A stretch of DNA of 64,000 bases from Pseudomonas migulae NBRC 103157 (lineage in GTDB: Bacteria; Pseudomonadota; Gammaproteobacteria; Pseudomonadales; Pseudomonadaceae), in contig NZ_BDAG01000008.1 in the NCBI RefSeq assembly GCF_002091715.1, positions 1-64,000 on the forward strand, in the 5' to 3' direction. Shown here piece after piece: positions 54,972-64,000 of this stretch. The translations under genes and the position numbers were made by a program. The notes beneath the pieces were generated by a model that saw only the letters and a list, made by a program, of their open reading frames with translations, searched no databases and was not told where the DNA came from. Within the stretch, counting starts at the first letter, position 1. Every line of letters starts with the position of its first letter.

Positions 54972-55436
54972 ATGGATATCCGTAAAGTTAAGAAACTGAT
55001 CGAATTGCTGGAAGAGTCCGGCATCGACGAGCTCGAGATCAAGGAAGGCGAAGAGTCCGTACGCATCAGCCGCCACAGCAAGACCCCGGCTCAGCAGTAC
55101 TACGCTCCGGCGCCAATGCACGCTCCGGCTCCGGCACCTGTCGCTGCCGCTCCGGTTGCCGCCGCTGCCGCGCCTGCTGCTCCGTCCGCCCCTGCCCTGA
55201 ACGGCAACGTTGCCCGTTCGCCGATGGTCGGCACCTTCTATCGCAAATCTTCGCCAAGCTCGCCGTCCTTCGTTGAAGTCGGCCAGACCGTGAAGAAAGG
55301 CGACACCCTGTGCATCGTCGAAGCCATGAAGATGATGAACCACATCGAAGCTGAAACCAGCGGTGTGATCGAATCCATCCTCGTCGAAGACGGCCAGCCG
55401 GTTGAGTACGACCAACCGCTGTTCACCATCGTTTGA
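54972..55436 (+). CDS. accB: Biotin carboxyl carrier protein of acetyl-CoA carboxylase
   Basis: A 154-residue BCCP. An N-terminal dimerisation segment ([17 protein letters not shown]) is followed by an Ala/Pro-rich linker (about residues 45-78) and a biotinyl domain with EAMKMMN and the biotin lysine K120. It carries carboxybiotin between AccC and AccAD in the first step of fatty acid synthesis. It ends 17 bp before accC. Confidence 0.97.
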   Translation: MDIRKVKKLIELLEESGIDELEIKEGEESVRISRHSKTPAQQYYAPAPMHAPAPAPVAAAPVAAAAAPAAPSAPALNGNVARSPMVGTFYRKSSPSSPSFVEVGQTVKKGDTLCIVEAMKMMNHIEAETSGVIESILVEDGQPVEYDQPLFTIV

Positions 55437-55453
55437 ACCGCGGAGAAACTTTG

Positions 55454-56812
55454 ATGACTGCGAAGTTGGAAAAAGTTCTGATCGCCAACCGCGGTGAGAT
55501 CGCACTGCGGATTCTGCGTGCCTGCAAAGAGATGGGCATCAAGACCGTCGCCGTTTACTCCAAGGCTGACAAAGAGCTGATGCACCTGGGTCTGGCAGAC
55601 GAATCCGTCTGCATCGGTCCGGCCTCGGCCGCCCACTCTTACCTGCACATCCCGGCAATCATCGCCGCGGCTGAAGTGACCGGCGCTACCGCCATTCACC
55701 CAGGCTACGGTTTCCTTGCGGAAAACGCTGATTTCGCTGAGCAGGTCGAGAACTCCGGCTTCGCCTTCATTGGTCCGAAAGCCGACACCATTCGTCTGAT
55801 GGGCGACAAGGTTTCGGCCAAGCACGCCATGATCGCTGCCGGCGTTCCAACCGTTCCGGGTTCCGACGGCCCACTGCCGGAAGACGAAGAAACCGCACTG
55901 CGCATCGGTCGCGAAGTCGGTTACCCGGTGATCATCAAAGCCGCTGGCGGCGGTGGTGGTCGCGGCATGCGCGTCGTGCATAAAGAAGAAGACCTGATCT
56001 CCTCGGCAAAACTGACCCGCTCCGAAGCCGGCGCGGCGTTCGGCAACCCGATGGTCTACCTGGAAAAATTCCTGACCAACCCACGTCACGTGGAAGTCCA
56101 GGTACTTTCCGACGGCCAGGGCCACGCCATCCATCTGGGCGACCGCGATTGCTCGCTGCAACGTCGTCACCAGAAGGTTCTCGAAGAAGCACCGGCACCG
56201 GGCATCGACGAGAAAGCACGGGCTGAAGTCCTCGCACGCTGCGTCAAAGCCTGCATCGACATCAACTACCGTGGCGCGGGCACTTTCGAGTTCCTGTACG
56301 AGAACGGCGCGTTCTATTTCATCGAAATGAACACCCGCGTTCAGGTTGAGCACCCGGTTTCGGAAATGGTCACCGGCATCGACATCGTCAAGGAGATGCT
56401 CAGCATCGCCGCCGGCAACAAGCTGTCGTACACCCAGGATGACGTCGTCATCCGCGGTCACGCGCTAGAATGCCGGATCAACGCCGAAGACCCGAAAACC
56501 TTCATGCCAAGCCCAGGCACGGTCAAGCACTTCCACGCTCCAGGCGGTAACGGCGTTCGCGTCGATTCGCACCTGTACAGCGGTTATGCGGTTCCGCCGA
56601 ACTACGATTCGTTGATCGGCAAGCTGATCACCTACGGCGCAACCCGTGACGAAGCGCTGGCGCGCATGCGCAATGCGCTGGACGAAATCGTTGTCGACGG
56701 GATCAAGACCAATATCCCGCTGCACCGCGACCTGGTCCGCGATGAAGGCTTCTGTAAAGGTGGGATCAACATCCACTACCTGGAACACAAGCTGGCTGGC
56801 GACAAGCACTAA
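55454..56812 (+). CDS. accC: Biotin carboxylase subunit of acetyl-CoA carboxylase
   Basis: A 452-residue ATP-grasp enzyme that carboxylates biotin on AccB with bicarbonate and ATP. Motifs: [19 protein letters not shown] (start), [16 protein letters not shown], the glycine-rich ATP loop [33 protein letters not shown], and [14 protein letters not shown]. The start ATG is at 55454; an upstream in-frame TTG at 55433 overlaps accB. A UUCG-loop terminator follows. Confidence 0.97.
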   Translation: MTAKLEKVLIANRGEIALRILRACKEMGIKTVAVYSKADKELMHLGLADESVCIGPASAAHSYLHIPAIIAAAEVTGATAIHPGYGFLAENADFAEQVENSGFAFIGPKADTIRLMGDKVSAKHAMIAAGVPTVPGSDGPLPEDEETALRIGREVGYPVIIKAAGGGGGRGMRVVHKEEDLISSAKLTRSEAGAAFGNPMVYLEKFLTNPRHVEVQVLSDGQGHAIHLGDRDCSLQRRHQKVLEEAPAPGIDEKARAEVLARCVKACIDINYRGAGTFEFLYENGAFYFIEMNTRVQVEHPVSEMVTGIDIVKEMLSIAAGNKLSYTQDDVVIRGHALECRINAEDPKTFMPSPGTVKHFHAPGGNGVRVDSHLYSGYAVPPNYDSLIGKLITYGATRDEALARMRNALDEIVVDGIKTNIPLHRDLVRDEGFCKGGINIHYLEHKLAGDKH

Positions 56813-56829
56813 GCTTTAGCCTGATCAAC

Positions 56830-56855
56830 AAAGCCGCCTTCGGGCGGCTTTGTTG
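56830..56855 (+). terminator. Rho-independent terminator of accBC
   Basis: AAAGCCGCC-TTCG-GGCGGCTTT hairpin with a stable TTCG loop and a T-rich tail (TGTTGTTTC), 18 bp after the accC stop. Confidence 0.88.
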
Positions 56856-56880
56856 TTTCTGGAGATTGCCACACACAATC

Positions 56881-57017
56881 CCTGTGGCGAGGGGCTTGCC
56901 CCCGTTCGGCTGCGTAGCAGACGCAAAACCATTCAACAGAGCCGCATCAGGAAAATCCGGAACGACTGTTTTGGGACCGCTTAGCAGTCCAACGGGGGCA
57001 AGCCCCCTCGCTACAGG
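56881..57017. repeat. Third palindromic repeat family, GTGGCGAGGGGGCTTGCCCCCGTT
   Basis: Arms CCTGTGGCGAGGGGCTTGCCCCCGTT and AACGGGGGCAAGCCCCCTCGCTACAGG are about 85 bp apart. Between them is an irregular dyad (GCTGCGTAGCAG...and GACCGCTTAGCAGTCC). It is unrelated in arm sequence to the GTGGGAGC family. Only one copy is in the window. Confidence 0.85.
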
Positions 57018-57135
57018 TAATTTGTTCACCCCGGATCCCTGCCTACCCGGTCGTCTTCTGCGTCGCGCTCGCGTAAACTTGCGCGCTTCTCGCAGCCCGC
57101 TAGGCTGCAATCAATATTTTTCAAAGGTGCCCGCC

Positions 57136-58014
57136 ATGCCTTGGCTGCAAGTCCGTCTCGCCATCAGCCCAGAACAAGCCGAAACCTACGAAGACGCTTT
57201 CCTTGAAGTGGGCGCCGTGTCGGTGACCTTCATGGACGCCGAAGATCAACCGATCTTCGAACCGGAACTCAACACCACGCCGCTGTGGTCGCACACCCAT
57301 CTGCTGGCCCTGTTCGAAGGTGGCACCGAAGCGGCCAGCGTACTGGCGCACCTGGAGCTGTTGACCGGCAGCCCGCTGCCCGAGCATCACAGCGAAGTCA
57401 TCGAAGACCAGGACTGGGAACGCACCTGGATGGACGATTTCCAGCCAATGCGCTTCGGTCAACGCCTGTGGATCGTTCCAAGCTGGCACGCCGCCCCTGA
57501 ACCCGACGCCGTGAACATTCTGCTGGACCCGGGCCTCGCATTCGGCACCGGCACGCACCCGACCACCGCGCTGTGCCTGGAATGGCTCGACGGTCAGGAC
57601 CTGAAAGACTGCAACGTGCTGGACTTCGGTTGCGGCTCGGGGATCCTGGCGATTGCCGCCCTGTTGCTGGGTGCCAAACAAGCCGTCGGCACCGACATCG
57701 ACGTACAAGCGCTGGAAGCCTCTCGCGACAACGCCGGTCGCAACAACATCGCCGAAGAACTGTTCCCGCTGTATCTGCCCGAGGACCTGCCGCAGGTTCA
57801 GGCCGACGTGCTGGTGGCCAACATTCTCGCCGGGCCGCTGGTGTCCCTGGCACCGCAACTGTCCAGCCTGGTCAAGCCGGGTGGCCGTCTGGCGCTGTCG
57901 GGCATTCTTGCCGAACAAGGCGAAGAGGTTGCCAGCGCCTACGCCCAGGACTTCGATCTGGACCCGATCGCCAATCGCGATGGCTGGGTGCGCATCACTG
58001 GCCGTCGGCGCTAG
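57136..58014 (+). CDS. prmA: Ribosomal protein L11 methyltransferase
   Basis: A 292-residue SAM-dependent enzyme that trimethylates L11. An N-terminal recognition domain ([20 protein letters not shown]) precedes a methyltransferase domain with [36 protein letters not shown] and the [12 protein letters not shown] motif. The ATG at 57136 matches the family N-terminus; the frame is open upstream through a repeat. It is 30 bp before the DUF3426 gene, a conserved neighbour pair. Confidence 0.95.
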   Translation: MPWLQVRLAISPEQAETYEDAFLEVGAVSVTFMDAEDQPIFEPELNTTPLWSHTHLLALFEGGTEAASVLAHLELLTGSPLPEHHSEVIEDQDWERTWMDDFQPMRFGQRLWIVPSWHAAPEPDAVNILLDPGLAFGTGTHPTTALCLEWLDGQDLKDCNVLDFGCGSGILAIAALLLGAKQAVGTDIDVQALEASRDNAGRNNIAEELFPLYLPEDLPQVQADVLVANILAGPLVSLAPQLSSLVKPGGRLALSGILAEQGEEVASAYAQDFDLDPIANRDGWVRITGRRR

Positions 58015-58044
58015 AATGAGCGCCTGCATAATCCGGATCGCCGC

Positions 58045-59277
58045 ATGACCGACAGCTTCGTCACTCAGTGCCCGCATTGCCAAACCAGCTTCCGCGTCAG
58101 CCATGCTCAATTGAGCGTGGCCCGTGGGGTGGTTCGTTGCGGCTCGTGCCTGCAGGTGTTCAACGCCGCCAAGCAGCTGCTCGAGCAGGCAGGAAAGGAC
58201 GTGATCCCCCCGGCGGCTCCCGCCGTCGTCGAGACAGCTGAGCCGCAACAGCGGGCCATCAGTCAGAAGCAGTGGTCTGCCGCTGAACTCGACCTGGACA
58301 GCCTGGACCTGGACGAAGAACTTGCCCGGCTCGAACAGCGGGAAATCCAGCCGACCACCGAGTTCGGTCGCCACCGCGAAGACAGCCTGAGCGCCCGTCG
58401 GGATACCACCGAACCCGACGAAGAGCCTTGGTCCGACAGCCTGTTCAGCGAATCGGCTGCCGATCGCGCCGAAGCGGCCGAAGCCACGACCACGCCAGAA
58501 CCGACCGTCGAGCCGAACACCCCCTCGCGCACCGAACCCTCGCTGTCCCTGGAACCGTTGGAACTGGACGACGAGACGCTGCCGCCGCAACTGCGCCTGA
58601 ACGACCCACTCGACGCCCCGCTTCATCACGAACGCCTGTCAGCGGCCGACACCGTCGACGAGTTCGACGATGACCTGCCCTCGATCGAACCCTTGCGCAA
58701 GCGTCGCGAACGCAGCGAGCCGGCGATGCGTGCCGAGGTTCTGCAAGACCTGACCGACGACCCGCTGCAACTCGATTGGCAGAAACGCCGATCCCCCTGG
58801 GGTCGACGCTTTCTCTGGTTGCTGCTGATTCTGCTCGGTGCCGGCGCGCTCGTCGGCCAGTACATCGCCTACCACTTCGACGAACTGGCGCGCCAGGATC
58901 AGTACCGTCCGTGGTTCCAGCAGGTGTGCCCACAAATCGGCTGTACCGTGCCGTCCAAGGTCGACATCGCGAAAATCAAGAGCAGCAACCTGGTGGTGCG
59001 CAGCCACCCGGATTTCAATGGTGCGCTGGTGGTCGACGCGATCATCTACAACCGCGCGCCGTTCTCCCAGCCGTTCCCGCTGCTGGAGTTGCGCTTTGCC
59101 GACCTCAACGGCCACCTGATCGCCAGCCGTCGCTTCAAGCCCGGCGAGTACCTCAACGGCGATCTCGAAGGCATGGCGGAAATGCCCCCGCAAACGCCGA
59201 TCCACATCGCCCTGGATATCCTCGACCCAGGCGCCAAAGCCGTGAACTACAGCCTGAGCTTTCATTCACCCGAGTGA
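58045..59277 (+). CDS. Zinc-ribbon DUF3426 membrane protein
   Basis: A 410-residue protein. An N-terminal MJ0042-type zinc ribbon (CPHCQTSF...VVRCGSCLQVF, residues 8-40) is followed by a long acidic, low-complexity region (about 55-235). One transmembrane helix (FLWLLLILLGAGALVGQYIAY, about 255-275) leads to a C-terminal periplasmic DUF3426 domain (LVVRSHPDFNGALVVDAIIYNRAPFSQPFPLLELRF region). Function unknown. The cytosolic zinc-ribbon plus periplasmic domain suggests a sensor or assembly factor. It follows prmA. Confidence 0.88.
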   Translation: MTDSFVTQCPHCQTSFRVSHAQLSVARGVVRCGSCLQVFNAAKQLLEQAGKDVIPPAAPAVVETAEPQQRAISQKQWSAAELDLDSLDLDEELARLEQREIQPTTEFGRHREDSLSARRDTTEPDEEPWSDSLFSESAADRAEAAEATTTPEPTVEPNTPSRTEPSLSLEPLELDDETLPPQLRLNDPLDAPLHHERLSAADTVDEFDDDLPSIEPLRKRRERSEPAMRAEVLQDLTDDPLQLDWQKRRSPWGRRFLWLLLILLGAGALVGQYIAYHFDELARQDQYRPWFQQVCPQIGCTVPSKVDIAKIKSSNLVVRSHPDFNGALVVDAIIYNRAPFSQPFPLLELRFADLNGHLIASRRFKPGEYLNGDLEGMAEMPPQTPIHIALDILDPGAKAVNYSLSFHSPE

Positions 59278-59462
59278 AACGGTTCAGTGTTACGGGTTTG
59301 ACGGCACATTTCTGGCAGCGACCGCTCAGACCAAACTGCTGGCGATAACAGAATAACTGTTCAGATTTTGTTCAATTCAGCCTTTATCCAGTCATCGAGA
59401 GCGGGTATCATGCCAACCCTTTTTCGAACTCTCATGATCCGGCCCCACAACTGGAAAGTCCT

Positions 59463-60473
59463 ATGTCGGCGGTACGCATCGGTCCATACACATTGCACAA
59501 CGGCTTGATTCTCGCCCCCATGGCGGGTGTCACCGACCAACCCTTTCGTCAGCTGTGCAAGCGACTGGGCGCAGGACTTGTAGTTTCGGAAATGGTCACC
59601 AGCGACATGAGTTTGTGGAACACCCGCAAATCGCGCATGCGCATGATCCACGAAGGCGATCCCGAGCCACGCTCGGTACAGATCGCCGGTGGAGATGCAC
59701 AGATGCTGGCGGATGCGGCCCGGGCCAACGTCGAACTGGGCGCACAGATTATTGATATCAACATGGGTTGTCCGGCGAAGAAGGTCTGCAACAAGGCTGC
59801 CGGTTCTGCACTGTTGAAGGACGAAGCACTGGTGACCGAGATCCTGCAGGCCGTGGTGGCTGCGGTTGATGTGCCGGTGACCTTGAAGATCCGTACCGGC
59901 TGGGACCGGGACAACAAGAATGGCCTGACGGTGGCGAAGATCGCCGAGCAGGCAGGCATTACGGCGCTGGCGGTTCATGGCCGCACCCGTGCCGATCTGT
60001 ACACCGGTGAAGCCGAGTACGACACCATTGCCGCGATCAAGCAGGCGGTGTCGATTCCGGTCTTCGCCAATGGTGACATCGATTCACCGGAGAAGGCCCG
60101 ATACGTGCTCGACGCAACCGGGGCCGATGGATTGCTGGTTGGACGGGCTGCCCAGGGGCGGCCATGGATTTTTCGCGAGATCGACCACTTCCTGCGTACC
60201 GGCGAGAAACTCCCGGCGCTGGAACTGATCGAGGTGGAACGCATTCTGCTAGAGCATCTGGCTGCGCTGCACGTCTTCTATGGAGATGTCATGGGCGTAC
60301 GCATTGCTCGAAAGCATGTGGGCTGGTATCTCGCAACCTTGCCGGGCGCCAGGGAGTTTCGCGCCCACTTCAATCGTTTGGAAGATACGGAAGCACAATG
60401 CGCCAACGTTCAGGGCTTCTTCGCCGAACGTTACAAGAGCCTGACAGGGGACGGAGAAGAGGTGGCCGCATGA
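59463..60473 (+). CDS. dusB: tRNA-dihydrouridine synthase B
   Basis: A 336-residue FMN enzyme that reduces uridine to dihydrouridine in tRNA. Motifs: [29 protein letters not shown] (pieces), [21 protein letters not shown] with the catalytic cysteine (about residue 109), [26 protein letters not shown] and [15 protein letters not shown]. It overlaps fis by 4 bp (ATGA); dusB-fis is the classic operon and links it to growth-rate control. Confidence 0.96.
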   Translation: MSAVRIGPYTLHNGLILAPMAGVTDQPFRQLCKRLGAGLVVSEMVTSDMSLWNTRKSRMRMIHEGDPEPRSVQIAGGDAQMLADAARANVELGAQIIDINMGCPAKKVCNKAAGSALLKDEALVTEILQAVVAAVDVPVTLKIRTGWDRDNKNGLTVAKIAEQAGITALAVHGRTRADLYTGEAEYDTIAAIKQAVSIPVFANGDIDSPEKARYVLDATGADGLLVGRAAQGRPWIFREIDHFLRTGEKLPALELIEVERILLEHLAALHVFYGDVMGVRIARKHVGWYLATLPGAREFRAHFNRLEDTEAQCANVQGFFAERYKSLTGDGEEVAA

Positions 60474-60790
60474 CGATGATGACCGAGACTTTAGTGAGTG
60501 GAACAACACCCGTGAGCGACAACGTGAATTTGAAACAGCACCTCAACACGCCGAGCGAAGAAGGTCAGACCCTTCGCGGGAGTGTCGAGAAGGCGCTGCA
60601 CAATTATTTCGCCCACCTTGAGGGCGCTGCCGTCACGGATGTGTACAACCTGGTGCTCTCCGAAGTCGAGGCGCCCCTGCTCGAGTGCGTGATGAACTAC
60701 GTCAAGGGCAACCAGACCAAGGCCAGCGAGCTGCTCGGACTGAACCGAGGCACCCTGCGCAAGAAACTCAAGCAGTACGATTTGCTGTAA
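60470..60790 (+). CDS. fis: DNA-binding protein Fis
   Basis: A 106-residue nucleoid protein. A flexible N-terminal arm precedes dimer helices ([18 protein letters not shown]) and the C-terminal [26 protein letters not shown] (about residues 81-103). It bends DNA and activates rRNA and other growth genes. It is cotranscribed with dusB and ends at a terminator. Confidence 0.96.
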   Translation: MTMMTETLVSGTTPVSDNVNLKQHLNTPSEEGQTLRGSVEKALHNYFAHLEGAAVTDVYNLVLSEVEAPLLECVMNYVKGNQTKASELLGLNRGTLRKKLKQYDLL

Positions 60791-60807
60791 GCATTCAATC
60801 AAACCAG

Positions 60808-60840
60808 AAAGGCGCCCGCGTAAAAACGGTCGCCTTTTTT
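60808..60840 (+). terminator. Rho-independent terminator after fis
   Basis: AAAGGCG...CGCCTTTTTT: a 7 bp outer stem with a small inner CGT/ACG pairing and a run of six T. It is 18 bp after the fis stop and 32 bp before purH. Confidence 0.85.
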
Positions 60841-60871
60841 GCTGACTCCTTTGCTTTTGATGGAAATTGAA

Positions 60872-62479
60872 ATGACCGACCAGACTACCCGCCTGCCGAT
60901 CCGCCGCGCCTTGATCAGCGTCTCCGACAAGACCGGGATCCTCGAATTCGCCAAAGAGCTTGAAGCCCTGGGCGTCGAGATCCTCTCCACCGGCGGAACG
61001 TTCAAGCTGCTGCGCGACAACGGTGTTGCCGCAGTGGAAGTCGCGGATTACACCGGTTTCGCAGAAATGATGGACGGTCGGGTGAAAACCCTGCACCCGA
61101 AAATCCACGGCGGGATCCTCGGTCGTCGCGGTATCGACGACGCCATCATGAACGAGCACGGCATCAAGCCGATCGATCTGGTTGCAGTCAACCTGTACCC
61201 GTTCGAAGCCACCATCAACAAGCCAGGCTGCGACCTGCCGACCGCGATCGAAAACATCGACATCGGCGGCCCGACCATGGTCCGTTCGGCAGCAAAAAAT
61301 CATAAAGACGTGGCCATCGTGGTGAATGCCAGCGACTACGCCAGCGTCCTCGAAGGCCTCAAGGCCGGCGGCCTGACCTACGCACAGCGTTTCGACCTGA
61401 TGCTCAAGGCGTTCGAACACACCGCCGCCTACGACGGCATGATCGCCAACTACATGGGCACCGTGAACCAGGCCGCTGACACCCTCAGCACTGAAGGTCG
61501 CAGCGAGTTCCCGCGCACCTTCAACAGCCAGTTCATCAAGGCTCAGGAAATGCGCTACGGCGAGAACCCGCACCAGAGCGCGGCGTTCTACGTTGAAGCC
61601 AAGCCTGCCGAAGTCGGCATCGCCACCGCGACCCAACTGCAAGGCAAAGAGCTGTCGTACAACAACGTGGCCGACACCGACGCCGCACTGGAATGCGTGA
61701 AGAGCTTCGTCAAGCCGGCCTGCGTGATCGTCAAGCACGCCAACCCGTGCGGCGTTGCCGTGAGCCCGGACGCCGAAGGCGGCATCCGTCAGGCCTACGA
61801 ACTGGCCTACGCCACCGATACCGAATCCGCGTTCGGCGGCATCATCGCCTTCAACCGCGAGCTGGATGCCGAGACCGCCAAGGCCATCGTCGAGCGTCAG
61901 TTCGTCGAAGTGATCATCGCCCCAAGTGTCAGCGCAGAAGCCCGCGCGATCGTCGCGGCAAAAGCCAACGTACGCCTGCTGGCCTGCGGCGAGTGGTCGG
62001 CTGACCGCGCCGCTGCCTGGGACTACAAACGCGTCAACGGTGGCCTGCTGGTGCAGAGCCGCGACATCGGCATGATCAGCGCCGACGACCTGAAAGTCGT
62101 GACCAAGCGTGCACCGACCGAACAGGAAATCAACGACCTGATCTTCGCCTGGAAAGTCGCCAAGTACGTCAAGTCCAACGCCATCGTCTACGCCAAGAAC
62201 CGTCAGACCATCGGTGTCGGCGCCGGTCAGATGAGCCGCGTGAACTCGGCGCGTATCGCCGCGATCAAGGCTGAGCATGCCGGTCTGCAAGTGGCTGGTT
62301 CGGTGATGGCGTCGGACGCGTTCTTCCCGTTCCGCGACGGTCTGGACAATGCGGCCAAGGTCGGTATTACGGCGGTGATCCAGCCAGGTGGCTCGATGCG
62401 TGATGCCGAGGTGATTGCTGCTGCCGACGAAGCCGGTATCGCTATGGTCTTTACAGGCATGCGTCATTTCCGTCACTGA
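60872..62479 (+). CDS. purH: Bifunctional AICAR formyltransferase/IMP cyclohydrolase
   Basis: A 535-residue enzyme for the last two steps of IMP synthesis. The N-terminal MGS-like cyclohydrolase domain has [34 protein letters not shown] and [20 protein letters not shown] [16 protein letters not shown]. The C-terminal transformylase has [26 protein letters not shown] with the catalytic Lys-His, and [12 protein letters not shown]. The ATG at 60872 (MTDQTTRL) is preferred over 60839. It is followed by a REP doublet and purD. Confidence 0.97.
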   Translation: MTDQTTRLPIRRALISVSDKTGILEFAKELEALGVEILSTGGTFKLLRDNGVAAVEVADYTGFAEMMDGRVKTLHPKIHGGILGRRGIDDAIMNEHGIKPIDLVAVNLYPFEATINKPGCDLPTAIENIDIGGPTMVRSAAKNHKDVAIVVNASDYASVLEGLKAGGLTYAQRFDLMLKAFEHTAAYDGMIANYMGTVNQAADTLSTEGRSEFPRTFNSQFIKAQEMRYGENPHQSAAFYVEAKPAEVGIATATQLQGKELSYNNVADTDAALECVKSFVKPACVIVKHANPCGVAVSPDAEGGIRQAYELAYATDTESAFGGIIAFNRELDAETAKAIVERQFVEVIIAPSVSAEARAIVAAKANVRLLACGEWSADRAAAWDYKRVNGGLLVQSRDIGMISADDLKVVTKRAPTEQEINDLIFAWKVAKYVKSNAIVYAKNRQTIGVGAGQMSRVNSARIAAIKAEHAGLQVAGSVMASDAFFPFRDGLDNAAKVGITAVIQPGGSMRDAEVIAAADEAGIAMVFTGMRHFRH

Positions 62480-62493
62480 TAAACCGATTCAAA

Positions 62494-62582
62494 TGTGGGA
62501 GCGGGCTTGCTCGCGAATGCAATCTGTCAGCGACATTTGTTTCGACTGACGCTCCGCTTTCGCGAGCAAGCCCGCTCCCACA
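62494..62582. repeat. REP doublet, GTGGGAGCGGGCTTGC family
   Basis: Arms TGTGGGAGCGGGCTTGCTCGCGA and the exact complement, with a shortened inner dyad (TGTCAG...CTGACG). It lies between purH and purD. Confidence 0.9.
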
Positions 62583-62635
62583 GAAAAGCAGTCTTAGTGC
62601 TGCCTCCAGAATTAGCGTCATCCGAGGTTTTTGAA

Positions 62636-63931
62636 ATGAATGTTTTGATCATTGGCAGCGGTGGCCGTGAACACGCCCTGGCCTGGAAAGTGGCTCAGGA
62701 TCCGCGCGTGCAGAAAGTTTTCGTTGCCCCGGGCAACGCCGGCACCGCCATTGAAGCCAAGTGCGAGAACGTCGCCATCGACGTGCTGGCCCTTGAGCAA
62801 CTGGCTGACTTCGCCGAGAAGAACGTTTCCCTGACCATCGTCGGCCCGGAAGTGCCACTGGTGGCTGGCGTCGTTGATCTGTTCCGCTCCCGCGGCCTGG
62901 ATTGCTTCGGTCCGACCGCGGGCGCTGCCCAGCTGGAAGGCTCGAAAGCGTTCACCAAGGACTTCCTGGCACGCCACAAGATCCCGACCGCCGACTATCA
63001 GAACTTCACCGAGATCGAGCCAGCCCTGGCTTATCTGCGTGAGAAAGGCGCACCGATCGTGATCAAGGCCGACGGCCTGGCCGCCGGTAAAGGCGTGATC
63101 GTTGCCATGACCCTGGCCGAAGCGGAAGATGCCGTACGCGACATGCTCGCCGGCAATGCGTTCGGCGACGCCGGTTCGCGCGTGGTCATCGAAGAGTTCC
63201 TGGACGGCGAAGAAGCCAGCTTCATCGTCATGGTCGACGGCAAGAACGTATTGCCAATGGCCACCAGCCAGGACCACAAACGCGTCGGCGACGGCGACAC
63301 CGGTCCGAACACCGGCGGCATGGGTGCTTACTCCCCGGCACCGGTTGTGACCAGCGAAGTTCACAAGCGCGTCATGGACCTGGTGATCTGGCCAACCGTG
63401 CGCGGCATGGCCGAAGAAGGCAACGTTTACACCGGCTTCCTCTATGCTGGCTTGATGATCGACAAGGCTGGTAACCCAAAAGTCATCGAATTCAACTGCC
63501 GTTTCGGCGACCCTGAGACCCAACCGGTTATGCTGCGTTTGCAGTCGAGCCTGGTGTTGCTGGTCGAGGCCGCCCTGGCGCAAGCTCTGGACAAGGTCGA
63601 AGCCCAGTGGGATCCGCGTCCGAGCGTCGGCATCGTGCTGGCGGCAGGCGGCTATCCTGGCGACTACGCTAAAGGCGTGGCCATCAACGGTCTGGATGCA
63701 GCCGCCGCGCTGGAAGGCAAAGTCTTCCACGCCGGTACGGCACTGAAAGACGGTCAAGTGGTGACGGCCGGTGGTCGTGTGCTTTGCGCTACCGCCATGG
63801 GCGCCAGCGTTGATGCTGCTCAGCAGCAGGCTTACAAGCTGGCGGCGAAGATTGACTGGGAAGGCTGTTTCTATCGCAAGGACATTGGCTACCGCGCCAT
63901 TGCCCGCGAGCGTGGCGAAAATCAGGAATAA
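62636..63931 (+). CDS. purD: Phosphoribosylamine-glycine ligase
   Basis: A 431-residue ATP-grasp enzyme that joins glycine to phosphoribosylamine in purine synthesis. Motifs: NVLIIGSGGREHALAWK (start), VGPEVPLVAGVVDLF, the IVIKADGLAAGKGVIVA ATP-binding strand, and ATSQDHKRVGDGDTGPNTGGMGAYSP (landmark). It ends with a normal GARS C-terminal domain. The ATG at 62636 is preferred over 62495, which lies in the REP. The purH-purD order is conserved. Confidence 0.97.
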   Translation: MNVLIIGSGGREHALAWKVAQDPRVQKVFVAPGNAGTAIEAKCENVAIDVLALEQLADFAEKNVSLTIVGPEVPLVAGVVDLFRSRGLDCFGPTAGAAQLEGSKAFTKDFLARHKIPTADYQNFTEIEPALAYLREKGAPIVIKADGLAAGKGVIVAMTLAEAEDAVRDMLAGNAFGDAGSRVVIEEFLDGEEASFIVMVDGKNVLPMATSQDHKRVGDGDTGPNTGGMGAYSPAPVVTSEVHKRVMDLVIWPTVRGMAEEGNVYTGFLYAGLMIDKAGNPKVIEFNCRFGDPETQPVMLRLQSSLVLLVEAALAQALDKVEAQWDPRPSVGIVLAAGGYPGDYAKGVAINGLDAAAALEGKVFHAGTALKDGQVVTAGGRVLCATAMGASVDAAQQQAYKLAAKIDWEGCFYRKDIGYRAIARERGENQE

Positions 63932-63945
63932 TCGATCCATTCGGT

Positions 63946-63975
63946 CGGGCAAGGGTTTCAGCCCCTTGCCGGACT
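63946..63975 (+). terminator. Possible hairpin after purD
   Basis: CGGGCAAGGG-TTTCAG-CCCCTTGCCGG forms a stem of about 9-10 bp, 15-20 bp after the purD stop. There is no clear U-run, so it may be a factor-dependent end or a repeat remnant. Confidence 0.4.
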
Positions 63976-64000
63976 ATTCCGGCGCCGCGCATAGTTATAT

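Noticed and set aside
57121..58629. 502-codon open frame opposite prmA and the DUF3426 gene
   Set aside because: It spans two well-supported + strand genes and shows no family motif.
60491..62476. 661-codon open frame opposite purH
   Set aside because: Antisense of a strongly conserved purine gene. The translated sequence is low in structure and rich in His/Asp/Val, as expected from reverse reading.

Overview
The window looks like chromosome of a Pseudomonas of the P. fluorescens group. The evidence is high GC with strong third-position GC, many near-identical P. fluorescens-type REP palindromes (GTGGGAGCGGGCTTGCTCGCGA and relatives), and gene order matching what I remember of P. aeruginosa: the bau locus, then cueR-RIO kinase-thiolase/SDR, then speA-sui1-nudix-DUF2333-gcbA-ctpL-dsbD-aroQ-accBC-prmA-dusB-fis-purHD. 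No tRNA, rRNA, CRISPR array or complete insertion sequence was seen.

Layout. (1) 0.1-11.6 kb, nitrogen-compound catabolism: beta-alanine transaminase and CoA-acylating semialdehyde dehydrogenase with a divergent LysR regulator, a RutR-like TetR regulator, YigZ, a MerR/SDR/membrane-protein group, 8-oxoguanine deaminase, a Ca2+/H+ antiporter and an adenine/adenosine deaminase. (2) 11.7-18.2 kb, accessory transporters and regulators: two MFS pumps, an ArsR-like and a LysR regulator, a small monooxygenase-like protein with a quinone-oxidoreductase-like enzyme, and an unlisted 56-residue ORF. (3) 18.4-22.1 kb, copper defence: copZ, copA and cueR, with CueR-type operators in front of copZ and copA. 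(4) 22.0-34.3 kb: MFS, RIO kinase, a dCache chemoreceptor with a FliA-like promoter, an AraC regulator, a thiolase/long FabG/MaoC acyl-chain set and an orphan PAS/GAF histidine kinase. (5) 34.4-38.7 kb: two DUF4136 lipoproteins, CmoM, a MazG-like protein, a small membrane protein and a MATE pump. (6) 38.7-48.4 kb: conserved housekeeping (speA, sui1, nudix, DUF2333) flanked by two type VI secretion (T6SS) remnants or cargo loci. One is a short VgrG with a DUF4123 chaperone. The other is a four-gene cluster containing Hcp. (7) 48.8-63.9 kb, core genes: gcbA, ctpL-like receptor, dsbD, aroQ, accB-accC, prmA, a zinc-ribbon DUF3426 protein, dusB-fis, purH, purD.

The most interesting unexplained pieces are the hcp-centred four-gene cluster (45.6-48.4 kb), the effector-less VgrG-DUF4123 pair (38.7-40.8 kb), three perfect DnaA boxes within 434 bp at 5.66-6.10 kb, and a REP sub-variant carrying a recurring GAATCGTCGCACCG insert. 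All family assignments come from reading motifs by eye. No database search was run.
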